In this document: piece by piece, positions 7,084 to 15,664 of the stretch
How the letters are laid out: each line of letters opens with the position of its first letter
How positions within the stretch are numbered: the first letter of the stretch is position 1
Assembly (NCBI GenBank): GCA_018268995.1
Contig: JAFDVL010000096.1
Location: 30,961-94,960 of the forward strand
Reading direction: 5' to 3'
Source: Acidobacteriota bacterium
Lineage (GTDB): Bacteria > Acidobacteriota > Blastocatellia > RBC074
Length of the DNA stretch: 64,000 bases
Made by a program: the position numbers and the translations under genes
Notes under the pieces: generated by a model
The model's input: only the letters and a program-made list of their open reading frames with translations
Told to the model about the DNA's origin: nothing
The model's database searches: none

Positions 7084-7114
7084 CTTAGCGGTGCGATTTT
7101 TTTGCGCCGCTAAG
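7084..7114 (-). terminator. Terminator-like hairpin at the 3' end of the HAD gene
   Basis: CTTAGCGG (7084-7091) pairs with CCGCTAAG (7107-7114), and further GC pairs sit inside around an A/T-rich loop. The hairpin overlaps the stop codon (7110-7112) of the HAD phosphatase gene. It directly abuts the cassette core site, so it may have been the pre-existing gene end into which the cassettes were inserted. Confidence 0.55.
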
Positions 7115-7772
7115 CTCCCCCAACTAATTCCCGCAATTCTCCAAATCGCTCAATCAAAAAGTCAGCGCGCGCAGCCTCCAGCTCTTCTTTGCCGCGAAAA
7201 CCTGCGATGTAGCCACAGGTTTTCATGCCAGCAGCTTGTCCCGACAACATATCTATGCGGGTATCCCCAATCATCAAACAATCTTCTGGAGCGACTTCGC
7301 ATAATCGCGCAGCCTCCAGCAAAGGTGCGGGCGAGGGTTTGCGTTCAGGCAAGCTATCGCCACCAATAACTGCAACAAAATGCGGTTGTACATCCAGGGC
7401 ATCCAGAATCGTGAGCGTAAACTCGTGAGGTTTATTCGTGACGACGGCTTTGGGTAAATGTGAGAGCGCCTGAAGCGTTTCAGCCACTTCGGGATACAGC
7501 CGTGTCTGGTCAAGCAGGTGTTCACGATACTTGCCTGCATAAACTTCGAGGGCTTGCAGGATTTGTGCTTCTTGCGGTTCGTGCTGCAAACAGGCGCGCA
7601 AAGAACGTTCGATCAGCAACCGAATCCCTTCACCAACAAAAGAGATAATCTGTGTTGCCGAAAGCGTCCCGTAGCTCAACTCATCCAGCATTAAATTGAC
7701 CGACGTTACTAAATCGGCGCGGGAATCTATCAACGTGCCATCCAAATCAAAAAGTAAAGCGCGAAAATTCAT
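7110..7772 (-). CDS. gph: HAD-superfamily phosphatase, phosphoglycolate phosphatase-like
   Basis: A 220-aa enzyme of HAD subfamily IA, expected to dephosphorylate 2-phosphoglycolate or a similar small phosphate ester in the cytoplasm. Motif I is FDLDGTLID with nucleophile Asp9 and Asp11, motif II is the VVTNKP segment, motif III the Lys in RKPSPAP, and motif IV GDTRIDMLSGQAAGM. A helical cap lies between motifs I and II. The start at 7772 (MNFRALLFDLDGT) fits the family; the reading frame stays open upstream to 7940, but that extension has no family similarity. The gene diverges from the TPR gene at 8051. Exact substrate is inferred only. Confidence 0.88.
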   Translation of the reverse strand: MNFRALLFDLDGTLIDSRADLVTSVNLMLDELSYGTLSATQIISFVGEGIRLLIERSLRACLQHEPQEAQILQALEVYAGKYREHLLDQTRLYPEVAETLQALSHLPKAVVTNKPHEFTLTILDALDVQPHFVAVIGGDSLPERKPSPAPLLEAARLCEVAPEDCLMIGDTRIDMLSGQAAGMKTCGYIAGFRGKEELEAARADFLIERFGELRELVGGA

Positions 7773-7823
7773 ATAAATCAGAAAGTACGATCCGCATGCT
7801 GCTCGTCGCTGGATTAAGAAATT

Positions 7824-7915
7824 AGGTTGGGAAAAATTCTTCAGAGCAACAAGCAAGATGTTTGTTGTACATCTGCGTTTATGGAGTACACACATCTTGT
7901 TTGTGCCTCCAACCT
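7824..7915. repeat. Nested inverted repeats in the divergent intergenic region
   Basis: The 278-bp gap between the HAD gene and the TPR gene contains an outer pair AGGTTGG (7824-7830) / CCAACCT (7909-7915) and an inner pair CAAGATGT (7854-7861) / ACATCTTG (7892-7899). Together they can fold into one stem-loop. It may be a regulatory leader or an operator region for the divergent promoters; no specific family is recognised. Confidence 0.35.
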
Positions 7916-8050
7916 GAGTTGTCATTACAAGTGGCGACAAGCCGAATGCCTATCGGGCCTAAAAAAGAACCGCTACTTTGCCGCAGCAATTTGTTTTTGG
8001 CAACTTGTGCTATGATTTTCGGCGTTCCCCAAAGAAAAGAGGTAATTCCC

Positions 8051-9544
8051 GTGCGCGTGCTTCTCAAATCAATTTTGATGGTTGCTTGCCTGATTTCCTG
8101 CGCATCATTCGTTCTGGCGCAGTCACGAACCCGTGCGCAGACTCCTGCCGCAAACAATCAGGAAGCCAACCCACAAAAGGCCGCAGCCCTATTTGACGCG
8201 GGGCAGGAGGCACACGCCGCAGGAAAGCTGGAAGAGGCAGTCAAGCTTTACACGCAGGCGCTGGCGCTGGATTCATCCATCTGGCAAGCAGAATTTCAAC
8301 GGGCTTCGGCTTATTATTCGCTGAATCGCTTTGTTGAGGCAGGCGATGCAATCAACAAAGTCCTTGAGCAACTGAAAGAATTTGCGGATTCGCCCGACCT
8401 AAAACAAATCTCAGCGAAGGCACAAACGCTACGCGGTGAAATTGCTTTTGCCCGCAATCAATCTGCCGAGGCTGAAGCTGCCTTTCGTCGTGCCCTTGAA
8501 CTTGACCCAAATCACAAACGCGCCCACTCCGGGCTGGCACAGATCTTTATTGCCAATAACAAAGTGGCAGAAGCAATCACCACGGCTAAGGCCGCCATTG
8601 CCGCAGGCGATGACAGCGCACTGATTTATGCCCTGCTGGGGCACGCCCAATCTCGCAACAAGCAAAACGAAGAAGCGCTGGCGAATTTAACGGAAGCGCT
8701 GAAACGCGAGCCGAACAATGCACAGGCGTTGCGCGACCGGGCAGACGTCTTTCTTGCGCGTAACGATGCAACACGCGCAGCCGCAGATTTACAGGCGTTG
8801 CTGGCGATTGAAAAATCCCCGGCAACGATGCTGCGACTGGCTCACATTTATCGCGCGGCCAGGCAATATGAAGAAGCCCTGAAATGGTATCAGCAGGTGG
8901 CTGATGCTGATCTTGCCAATCAGGAAGCGCGCACGGCACTGGCTGAGGTGCTGATTGAGTCGGGCAAATCTGAAAACGCTGTAGCGCAATTGGAAGCCCT
9001 GATCAAAGCGGAGCCAAACCGCGCCGATTTGCGTTCGCAATTGGCAACGTTGCTGGTTGTCAATCAGCCGGAAAAGGCGTTGGAGCAATATCAGGCGGCA
9101 GCAAAACTGGCCCCAACGAATCCGAATCATCAAATCGGCGTTGGCTCTGCGCTGGTAAAAATGAAGCGCTTTGATGAAGCCCTGACAGTTCTAAAACCAG
9201 TGCTTGCGCAATCGCTCAAAGAAGAGCAAACTTACACTGCGCATGCCAACATCGCGACGGCGTTTTTCGAGTTGAAGGATTACCCCAATGCAGCGCGCGA
9301 ATATATCTGGATGCTCGATTATCTGGGGAAGAAAGGTGAGCAGAAAAAGTTCGCGGTGACAACGTACCTGCTGGGCGTTTGCTTTGATAAGTTCGGCGAT
9401 TACGAACAAGCCCTCAAAGCGTATCAGCAATTCCTCGCTCTGGCTCCCGCAGAGCAACAATTGGAAGTAGAAAAAGTTAAGCTCCGGTTACCTTCGCTGC
9501 AACGACAAATTGCGGCGGGGCAAGGCATCAAGCGCAAAAAATAA
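8051..9544 (+). CDS. Exported TPR-repeat protein
   Basis: A 497-aa protein with an N-terminal signal peptide (VRVLLKSILMVACLISCASF, cleavage likely after VLAQ) followed by about ten tetratricopeptide repeats from residue ~45 to the end (for example AGKLEEAVKLYTQALALD and GDYEQALKAYQQFLALAP). TPR proteins of this kind act as protein-binding scaffolds in the periplasm. The GTG start at 8051 is chosen because it begins right before the signal peptide and has GAGG about 9 nt upstream. The frame stays open further 5' but without a sensible N-terminus. Two genes for exported helical proteins follow on the same strand, possibly partners. A precise role cannot be given. Confidence 0.85.
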   Translation: MRVLLKSILMVACLISCASFVLAQSRTRAQTPAANNQEANPQKAAALFDAGQEAHAAGKLEEAVKLYTQALALDSSIWQAEFQRASAYYSLNRFVEAGDAINKVLEQLKEFADSPDLKQISAKAQTLRGEIAFARNQSAEAEAAFRRALELDPNHKRAHSGLAQIFIANNKVAEAITTAKAAIAAGDDSALIYALLGHAQSRNKQNEEALANLTEALKREPNNAQALRDRADVFLARNDATRAAADLQALLAIEKSPATMLRLAHIYRAARQYEEALKWYQQVADADLANQEARTALAEVLIESGKSENAVAQLEALIKAEPNRADLRSQLATLLVVNQPEKALEQYQAAAKLAPTNPNHQIGVGSALVKMKRFDEALTVLKPVLAQSLKEEQTYTAHANIATAFFELKDYPNAAREYIWMLDYLGKKGEQKKFAVTTYLLGVCFDKFGDYEQALKAYQQFLALAPAEQQLEVEKVKLRLPSLQRQIAAGQGIKRKK

Positions 9545-9635
9545 TTTGCGTGGCCTGTGGCAATTTCGGTCACATTGACAATATCAATACAAGTAGTCAA
9601 AACCGTCTTGGGGACAATATTGGGATGGTATCAGT

Positions 9636-10193
9636 ATGAGGCAATGCACAAACAATCATTGGGTCTTGTTCGCCTCACTTGTTTTGTGGGCGAGCTTCGT
9701 GATGTATCCGGCCAAAGCTGTACAGGCAGAACCGTATACCTTTAGTTTACCAATCACGCAGCACGAAAAAGCCGCCGATTGGAAGAACAAATTGACGGCG
9801 GAAGAGCGCACTGCGATCAGTAAACCGGATAGTCCAAATGATCGCATCAAAACTTATCTGCGGTTGGCCGAATCACGGTTGAGAAGTGCTCGCAGCTACC
9901 TCGACCGTGAGGATTACACGGGCGCAGATGAGCAAATTCTGGGCTATACCGCATTGATTGCAGAGGTTGGACAATTCTCGAAGGACTCCGTACCGAAACG
10001 CGATAAAGCACATAAGACCTTAGAGGTCTCTTTGCGCGAGCAATTGCGGGCGCTGGAAGGGTTGCGCCGCGACACTGCCGCCTCATACGCCGAATCCGCT
10101 GAAAAAGCGCTTAAGCTGGTGAATCAGGTTCGTCGTCAAGCACTGGGGTTGTTGTTGGGCGAAGGATTTCTGACGGATACAGAGAAGCAATAA
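9636..10193 (+). CDS. Exported helical protein of unknown function (paralog 1)
   Basis: A 185-aa protein with a signal peptide (hydrophobic residues ~9-25, cleavage likely near AVQA). The mature part is almost wholly alpha-helical and charged. Its layout is shared with the next gene: an LT.EE start, then RIKTYLRLAESRL, then a long helical bundle with LREQLRALEGLR. The next gene has RIEVFIKAADRRI and KHLEQLRSLE at the same places, so the two are diverged paralogs. The next ORF begins 3 bp after this one, so they are translated together. No known domain is recognised. Confidence 0.75.
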   Translation: MRQCTNNHWVLFASLVLWASFVMYPAKAVQAEPYTFSLPITQHEKAADWKNKLTAEERTAISKPDSPNDRIKTYLRLAESRLRSARSYLDREDYTGADEQILGYTALIAEVGQFSKDSVPKRDKAHKTLEVSLREQLRALEGLRRDTAASYAESAEKALKLVNQVRRQALGLLLGEGFLTDTEKQ

Positions 10194-10196
10194 AAT

Positions 10197-10691
10197 ATGA
10201 AATTCCCCACGTCGGTTGTCACTTTCCTCCTGCTTGCGTTGGTGTATCTAGCCCTGCCTGCGCACGCGCAGAAACGCGATCATCTCACCGAAAAGGAAGT
10301 GGATTGGGTGCGCGAAGTGCAGGTGATTGATAAGCGCATTGAAGTCTTTATCAAGGCGGCGGATCGGCGCATCCTCGTGCTGGTCAATCCCGACGCCAAG
10401 CAACCCAAAAAAGAAGAAGAAAAATGGGGGCCGCTGCCGACAGGCACGAAAGCGGAGCTGCTGGAAGATTACAAGCACATTTTGGAAGAGGCTGAAGAGA
10501 AGCTGGATGATGCGTATTCGCGCAATGACAACCTGATAGCCAAGGCATTGTCCAAATTTAAAGAAGCCGCCCGCAAACACCTTGAGCAGTTGCGTTCTCT
10601 GGAATCCAAGATGACAGAAACCAAAGAATTGCGTGCCCTTGCCGAAGCTATTGAAGAAGCCGAAACCGTCACCAAAGGCGAGGCGAAGTAA
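10197..10691 (+). CDS. Exported helical protein of unknown function (paralog 2)
   Basis: A 164-aa protein with a clear signal peptide (cleavage after LPAHA) followed by a charged helical region (LTEKEVDWVREVQVIDKRIE ... KFKEAARKHLEQLRSLESKM). It starts 3 bp after the stop of the preceding paralog and is convergent with the HTH gene on the other strand (27-bp gap). Its K/E-rich stretch KKEEEKWG lies mid-protein. The function is unknown; it may bind the upstream TPR protein, but this is inferred only from the gene order. Confidence 0.75.
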   Translation: MKFPTSVVTFLLLALVYLALPAHAQKRDHLTEKEVDWVREVQVIDKRIEVFIKAADRRILVLVNPDAKQPKKEEEKWGPLPTGTKAELLEDYKHILEEAEEKLDDAYSRNDNLIAKALSKFKEAARKHLEQLRSLESKMTETKELRALAEAIEEAETVTKGEAK

Positions 10692-10718
10692 CGCAAAAGC
10701 TTGTACTCCAGCTTTCTT

Positions 10719-10985
10719 TCAAGAGCCTTTTGCGACCTGTCCAAAAAGCGAATTGCGACAAATCAACACCCTGCCGTCCGCTTCCTCAATAAAATGCAAA
10801 AACTGGGCTTCAACCCAGCGATAGATAGTTCGGGGCGTCACCTGAATCAGTGAGGCAGCCTGTTCCGGTGTCAACATTTCAACGTGCAGCGAACAGGAAT
10901 CGCACCACAAGGGCATGTGAGGAGGAGGAACGACAATGATCCGTTCTGTTTCAATAATAATTTCAGTTCTTCGCTTCGTCGCCAT
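10719..10985 (-). CDS. Small MerR/excisionase-like HTH protein with a WCxxC pair
   Basis: An 88-aa protein. The N-terminal part TKRRTEIIIETERIIVV is followed by a half zinc-ribbon WCDSC and then a helix-turn-helix of the MerR/excisionase type (LTPEQAASLIQVTPRTIYRWVEA). The C-terminal wing contains GRVLICRNSL. I have the impression that similar small proteins recur in acidobacterial genomes, but that is recall, not a search. It is the last gene of the minus-strand exported-protein run, 97 bp after the preceding gene. It probably regulates that locus or another target; single HTH proteins of this size often bind as dimers. Confidence 0.7.
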   Translation of the reverse strand: MATKRRTEIIIETERIIVVPPPHMPLWCDSCSLHVEMLTPEQAASLIQVTPRTIYRWVEAQFLHFIEEADGRVLICRNSLFGQVAKGS

Positions 10986-11082
10986 AAAAACTGCTTCATG
11001 AAAAGGGGCAAAGTTAAGAAGCCGGGGGATGTGGCTACGATAAAAACGGCTTCACAAAGAGCAATGAATGACGCGCCAGACG

Positions 11083-12336
11083 TCATTTGGTTTTTGCGAG
11101 ACGCAAGAGGCGAAAGCCACTTTCACCGAGTGGTTTTCCGTTTTGATCTTTGGCAATCACACGCCAGCGAACGGTTTCAGTTTTATCCTTCAGCCACGAC
11201 GGGGCGCGATAGCTTCGGACGTTGGAGCGCATCCAGGCAAACAGGAGATTTTTCCCTTCGCCATCCTGCATTTCAAGTTCATAAAACGTGGCATTCGGGA
11301 CTTCAAGCCAGCTAAAATCAATCGGTCGCCGGGCATCCAGCACGGCATCGTTGTGCGGTGCCAGCAATTGCAAACTCGTCGTTGCCAGGCTGGCCGATTG
11401 CCCGATACCACCAATCACATAGCGCAGCACGGGCAGGGGAAAGCCCGCGACCGCTCCGCTGTGAACGGTGTCTGGCCCCGCATTCACAACCGTCAAGTTG
11501 GAATCCCCTTCCCGGTCATCGCTGGCTTCGATCCGCAGCAAAATCAAATAGGTTCCTTCCACTTTGCGCGGCAACCGCGAAATATCCGGGCCGGGCAATG
11601 TGTATCTGCCCGTGGGAGGCAAAAAGACATTGAAGCGGCTGAGTTGCGTGTAGCGTTTTTGCAGGCCGCGCTCTTCAAAAGGCAATGTTGCTTCGGTCAG
11701 CAAATCGCGTTCATCCGGCAATTCTTCTCCGGGCAACACAACTTCCCAGCGGCCTTTCAAACGACCGGTGCCAGTGTAGGTAAGATCGGCCTTGACTGGA
11801 GGCAAGGGCTTGCCGACCTCAGCAAACAACACCTGTGTTTCTTCCCTGCCGAACGTAAGCCGCACATCCGTCAGGGAAAACGGTACGCGTGCGCCTCCAC
11901 CCGTCAAGCGGCAAGTAACATCCACATATTGATCTGGGCCGCCCGCCGTGCTGACAAAGCGGCGAACATAAAAGAAACGGGAATCCTCGCCGTTCACAGC
12001 GGCCTGATAGGCGCGTCGTGCCACTGAGGGTGGAATAGACATAATGTCGGTGTATGCCCCATTGCCGCTACGGCGACTGCGATCATAGCGCGAGGGCAAC
12101 AAGCCGTAGATCGAAGCTGGATTGCATTTCAACCCCTGATCGGGTGCAGCGGAAATTAGATCGCCGCACCACGTTGCTTCCGCCGGACGATAGTCACGCA
12201 AATTGCCAAACGTCAAAAACACGGTTGTTGCCCCCTGACTGTTGACGTTCACGCCCTTCGGATTCACCGCGATGGTTTGCGCAAAGGACGGCAGCGCAAT
12301 CAGGAGCAATAAGGTTAGGAGTGATACTCGGTTCAC
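11083..12336 (-). CDS. Secreted protein of unknown function
   Basis: A 417-aa protein with a signal peptide (LLTLLLLIALPSFA|Q). The mature N-terminus TIAVNPKGVNVNSQGATTVF looks like a start of beta-sandwich strands. The C-terminal ~90 residues (APHNDAVLDARRPIDFSW ... RWRVIAKDQNGKPLGES) have the look of a fibronectin-III-like domain. The start is GTG at 12336 with AAGAGG 9 nt upstream. The middle holds two isolated Cys pairs (WCGDL ... KCNP; VTCRL). A large inverted repeat (12353-12476) separates it from the upstream beta-barrel gene. The long plus-strand frame opposite it has no ribosome site or family features. Confidence 0.75.
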   Translation of the reverse strand: MNRVSLLTLLLLIALPSFAQTIAVNPKGVNVNSQGATTVFLTFGNLRDYRPAEATWCGDLISAAPDQGLKCNPASIYGLLPSRYDRSRRSGNGAYTDIMSIPPSVARRAYQAAVNGEDSRFFYVRRFVSTAGGPDQYVDVTCRLTGGGARVPFSLTDVRLTFGREETQVLFAEVGKPLPPVKADLTYTGTGRLKGRWEVVLPGEELPDERDLLTEATLPFEERGLQKRYTQLSRFNVFLPPTGRYTLPGPDISRLPRKVEGTYLILLRIEASDDREGDSNLTVVNAGPDTVHSGAVAGFPLPVLRYVIGGIGQSASLATTSLQLLAPHNDAVLDARRPIDFSWLEVPNATFYELEMQDGEGKNLLFAWMRSNVRSYRAPSWLKDKTETVRWRVIAKDQNGKPLGESGFRLLRLAKTK

Positions 12337-12352
12337 AGTAGTTACCTCTTAC

Positions 12353-12476
12353 AAATCAAAAGGCAAATATCAAAAGGCAAAGGGCAAAAGTCTGCCGGAA
12401 GGCTGCGCCGCCTTTTCTGAAAAAGAAAAAGTATTGCTCTTTTGCCTTTTGATATTTGCCTTTTGCCTTTTGATTT
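12353..12476. repeat. Inverted-repeat element with 38-bp arms, copy 1
   Basis: The left arm 12353-12390 and right arm 12439-12476 are both 38 bp and built from AAATCAAAAGGCAAA-type units. Compared as reverse complements they contain the same units in a slightly permuted order. The 48-bp spacer includes CTGCCGGAAGG. A second copy lies at 22130-22247, with one arm differing from this left arm by a single base. It fills the gap between two minus-strand genes and could fold into a long A/T-rich hairpin. No transposase is nearby; a miniature mobile palindrome is the best guess. Confidence 0.75.
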
Positions 12477-12493
12477 CATTCGTATCTCTTCAG

Positions 12494-14647
12494 TTAGAAA
12501 AACGTAAAATTGACCCCCGCATTCAACGTCTGACTCTTGGTCAAATTGTTTGTCTCAAAGCTCCGATCAATTGTGCGAACAAAAAAGTTGGCGTAGCGAA
12601 TGAAAAACTGCCCGCTGGCTTTCTTGAATTGCTTTTGCCCTGCCAGAAATTTCCACGTCCATTGCGCGTTGAATTCGTTCGTAAAGTTGTCGCTGATTTG
12701 CCCTAAATCAAAAGCATTCAGCGTCGAAAGCGTAGCGCTTAAAGTCGTGTTTTTGGTCAGCTGCAAATTGGCATTGAAGCCGAATCGCCAGGTCTGATCA
12801 GTGCGATTGTTTTCAGTGTTGCGTGCGCGCTCAGAGTTGATGTCAAAGTTCAAATCCACACGCTGATTGGGCGTGTAGCCAAATGTGACGCCGTTGATTG
12901 TGTTGTATAAATCCGCGATTTCACGGCCCGTCTGCCGATTGTCCTGCGACGAACGATTGAAGCGATAGCCGTAGCGAAACTTCGTGAATTGCCATTCTGC
13001 CGTGAAGGCTTGATTGATACTTAATTGATTCGGCACGGTGCTGGGATCAACTTCAAACCCGCCGTTCACCGGAATGGATGCCCCAAATTGATGAACGCGG
13101 TCGTAGTTGAATCCAACCCGTGGCAACCAGGGCGAAGGGCTTTCGGCTTTGCCCAGAAATGCCTGAAGCGGTGCATTGATCGCGGCGGCACTGCGAATAG
13201 TTAGGCTTTTCAAAATCGAAGGAATATTCGCCAGATTGTCATTGAAGCGCTGATGGGTCAGTGAAACATTCAATTGATCCAGATTGCCCGTCAAATCCCA
13301 TTGATTATTGAAACGATCCGCTTGCGCGGTTGCGGCAACGCTGCGAAATAAGGGATCAACCCGTTCGTGATGATAGGCAGCAGTCAGGGTAGCTTTCTTC
13401 GACTTCGTAACCGAAACGTCTTTCAGAATGTCGTAGCTGACATCCATGAACTGTGCGTTGCGTGTGGTTTCCTGCACAGGCACGATTTGACGACCTTGAT
13501 TCAGCAGCAGATCGGGTGGGTTCGTGAAGCGATTGCGTGTGAAACCGCCGTCGAATTTCGCGCGCTGCGATTTGTCGCTGGCAATCACGCGGATGCCATA
13601 GCCCTGACTTTTTTCGGCGTCCGTGATCGCGCCCTGATTCACACCCGTCTGTGGCAACAGCGATCCCGTCATAAAACTCACCTCGGTACGCAAACCGCCG
13701 GGACGTTCTTTTAAAAATTCGTGCCCCCAGGCTGCGCTGAAAACTTGGTGCTTGCGGTTGTTGAGGCCAAAGAAATTGCCAAAGCCGACAATGCTTGTGC
13801 CATTCAATGCCGCGACGGAAAAATCATCCCGATTGCCCACTGGGACTGACAACGTCAGCCCGCGCGAAGCAAAGCTGTTGATGAGGTGACGGTTGCTGCC
13901 AAACGAAGTGTGCCCCGAAACAAAGCGGCTGCGACCAAGATTGAATTGCATCAGATAGTTCGCCAAATCCACGTTTGGAGCGTCATTGCCAAGCACGCCA
14001 AAACGCAGTGCCTCTTTGCGAAAACTTGATCCGGCGACATCGAATTGCATTTCAGAACTGAACTTGTCGCGCTTCATTTCCCCTTTCAAACTGGCTTGCA
14101 ATGTTGTGTCAAGAAACGTCGGGCGTTCAGGGCGATTGCTGTCAGGGAAATGCGTTTCAGCAGCCTGTGATTTGAACCCCAGCGTCACCGATGGCGTCCA
14201 ACTTGCTTTGCGCGTAATTTCGGGATCAGGTTGTGTGGTGTTGTCAGTGATCGCGGGTTGGCTGGCAGTCCCGGCCACGACACGTAACGGGAAGCGTGCG
14301 ACCTCTTTCCATTCGTCATTCTTTGTAATGAGGTACACAGCGACTTCAATTTCGCCTACAGGCAAAGCAAATGGCGTAGGCAAATAACGCACGCCCTCAG
14401 CATTGCTTGTCAGCAAATTCGTCACATCAGTTGCGCCGATCACGACCGCCAGTTTTTCGTCTTCGAGCGCACGACTAAGTTTGAATTCCAACAACTCTGT
14501 CGGCGAAACTGATTCTTTCCCAGCAAAGCCTGGCGTGATGGTTAATGCGTCTTGCGCCAATGAAGACAGGCTCAGCAGCGCCAGCCACAACATAAAGCAG
14601 GCTGCGGGCAGCATCAGGTTTTGTTCTGATTTCAGCCTGAAAGACAT
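12494..14647 (-). CDS. Outer-membrane beta-barrel protein
   Basis: A 717-aa protein with a signal peptide (FMLWLALLSLSSLAQ), a short N-terminal beta-sandwich-like domain (DALTITPGFAGKESVSPTEL, residues ~35-150), and then about 550 residues of alternating amphipathic strands typical of a large porin-like barrel. It ends in NAGVNFTFF; a terminal Phe is the usual recognition signal for outer-membrane insertion. The ATG at 14647 is preceded by AGAGGAAC, a good ribosome site. It is the largest member of the exported-protein run and may serve as a channel or surface anchor for its neighbours; that link is inference. Confidence 0.85.
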   Translation of the reverse strand: MSFRLKSEQNLMLPAACFMLWLALLSLSSLAQDALTITPGFAGKESVSPTELLEFKLSRALEDEKLAVVIGATDVTNLLTSNAEGVRYLPTPFALPVGEIEVAVYLITKNDEWKEVARFPLRVVAGTASQPAITDNTTQPDPEITRKASWTPSVTLGFKSQAAETHFPDSNRPERPTFLDTTLQASLKGEMKRDKFSSEMQFDVAGSSFRKEALRFGVLGNDAPNVDLANYLMQFNLGRSRFVSGHTSFGSNRHLINSFASRGLTLSVPVGNRDDFSVAALNGTSIVGFGNFFGLNNRKHQVFSAAWGHEFLKERPGGLRTEVSFMTGSLLPQTGVNQGAITDAEKSQGYGIRVIASDKSQRAKFDGGFTRNRFTNPPDLLLNQGRQIVPVQETTRNAQFMDVSYDILKDVSVTKSKKATLTAAYHHERVDPLFRSVAATAQADRFNNQWDLTGNLDQLNVSLTHQRFNDNLANIPSILKSLTIRSAAAINAPLQAFLGKAESPSPWLPRVGFNYDRVHQFGASIPVNGGFEVDPSTVPNQLSINQAFTAEWQFTKFRYGYRFNRSSQDNRQTGREIADLYNTINGVTFGYTPNQRVDLNFDINSERARNTENNRTDQTWRFGFNANLQLTKNTTLSATLSTLNAFDLGQISDNFTNEFNAQWTWKFLAGQKQFKKASGQFFIRYANFFVRTIDRSFETNNLTKSQTLNAGVNFTFF

Positions 14648-14723
14648 GGCGTTCCTCTTTTCAAAATTTACGTTTGCCGATGTCGCTGGCACAGAAAAAC
14701 TGCGCCCCGACAATCAGTGCCTT

Positions 14724-15152
14724 CTACTGCCATTTACACTGGTCACAGCTACCTTTGCAGGAGTAGGTCTGTGCCCCTTCGTCTGTTGCAATGCAAGAAC
14801 CGCTTTGTCCTTCCTTATGATTGCAGCAAGGGCGTTTGGTAGTTCGTTCGCACGGAGTGAACTCAAAGCAGGTGCAAGAGACGACATCAGAGGTTACCTT
14901 TGTGGTTTCGCCTTTCTTGCGCGCGACGACGCCTTTGTCCCCTTGTCGTACCAACTCAAAGCCCGGCTTGGCTTTAATCGTTTTTCCATCGGCGGATTTC
15001 GTGGTGACATCCGCCATGCGAAGGCTTTGCACGCTGGCAGTACTGCTGACCACCTTCGCCCCCAGGACGAAGATCGAAAGAATCAGCACCAGCAATGTGT
15101 ATTTGCTGTAGCCGCCTAAGTTGAAAGAGCGCTTGAGCAGGTTGAATTTCAT
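14724..15152 (-). CDS. Cys-rich exported protein, family member C
   Basis: A 142-aa protein with a hydrophobic N-terminal segment (YTLLVLILSIFVLGAKVV) acting as signal or anchor. A central segment KTIKAKPGFELVRQGDKGVV resembles the same region of the proteins at 15268 and 16545 (pattern K.GF.L....G..AV). The C-terminal ~55 residues hold twelve Cys (CTCFEFTPC ... PCCNHKEG ... CKGSCDQCKW), suggesting disulfides or metal binding outside the cytoplasm. It is the most diverged of the three relatives. No known family is recognised. Confidence 0.75.
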   Translation of the reverse strand: MKFNLLKRSFNLGGYSKYTLLVLILSIFVLGAKVVSSTASVQSLRMADVTTKSADGKTIKAKPGFELVRQGDKGVVARKKGETTKVTSDVVSCTCFEFTPCERTTKRPCCNHKEGQSGSCIATDEGAQTYSCKGSCDQCKWQ

Positions 15153-15267
15153 ACGGTTTGACCTCTTTGCTTATGGGTTCACGTGGGGTTACTTCGTCGC
15201 CGTGATCGTGCCTTCAATGCGCGATACGACATAGCCTGGTTGTTTCCGATGCTTGTGATGAGTTGTT

Positions 15268-15630
15268 TTAGAAGGGATTCACCGTGCAAAAATCTTCGCC
15301 GCTTTTTTTCCCGCAGCCTGAACAATCGCCGGTCGAAGTACCCGTGCAATCGCCGCCGGGGCAAGTGCCACAACCGACCGTCCCTTTAACCAGCCGTTGC
15401 GTGGATTTTTCTCGTACCGCAAATTTGCCATTGACTACAATCAACTCAAATTTGTTCGAGTCTTTCACCCGCACCTTATTTTTCGCAGTTTTCTCCAGCA
15501 CATCGCGGAGCGTCAGCTCTTTGCTGGCTTCTTTCTTGCTAGTCTTTTGTGTAAACGCACCGACGAACGCGACCATCAATGCGGTGGTTAAGATTGAGAG
15601 CATCAGTTTTTTCCAAAATTGATGTGACAT
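15268..15630 (-). CDS. Cys-rich exported protein, family member B
   Basis: A 120-aa protein: a signal peptide or anchor (LMLSILTTALMVAFVGAF), a charged leader LTLRDVLEKTAKNKVRVKD, the conserved block NKFELIVVNGKFAVREK, and a C-terminal Cys-rich tail starting VGCGTCPGGDC and ending CTVNPF. Paralog A (16545) has the same order with VKCGSCPGGTC and an end CLIDPF, so the CG(T/S)CPGG(D/T)C core and the terminal PF are family features. The tail has six Cys. AGGAGGA upstream of the ATG is a strong ribosome site. A structural, adhesive or precursor-peptide role is possible; none is proven. Confidence 0.78.
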   Translation of the reverse strand: MSHQFWKKLMLSILTTALMVAFVGAFTQKTSKKEASKELTLRDVLEKTAKNKVRVKDSNKFELIVVNGKFAVREKSTQRLVKGTVGCGTCPGGDCTGTSTGDCSGCGKKSGEDFCTVNPF

Positions 15631-15664
15631 GATGTTGTCCTCCTCAGCTCAGCAGTTAAGTTGA

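Noticed and set aside
7773..7940. Longer N-terminus for the HAD phosphatase
   Set aside because: The extra 56 codons lack similarity and overlap the divergent promoter region; MNFRALLFDLDGT at 7772 is the family start.
11068..12027. 319-codon plus-strand frame
   Set aside because: It lies opposite the secreted-protein gene at 11083-12336, which has a signal peptide and a ribosome site; the plus frame has neither.
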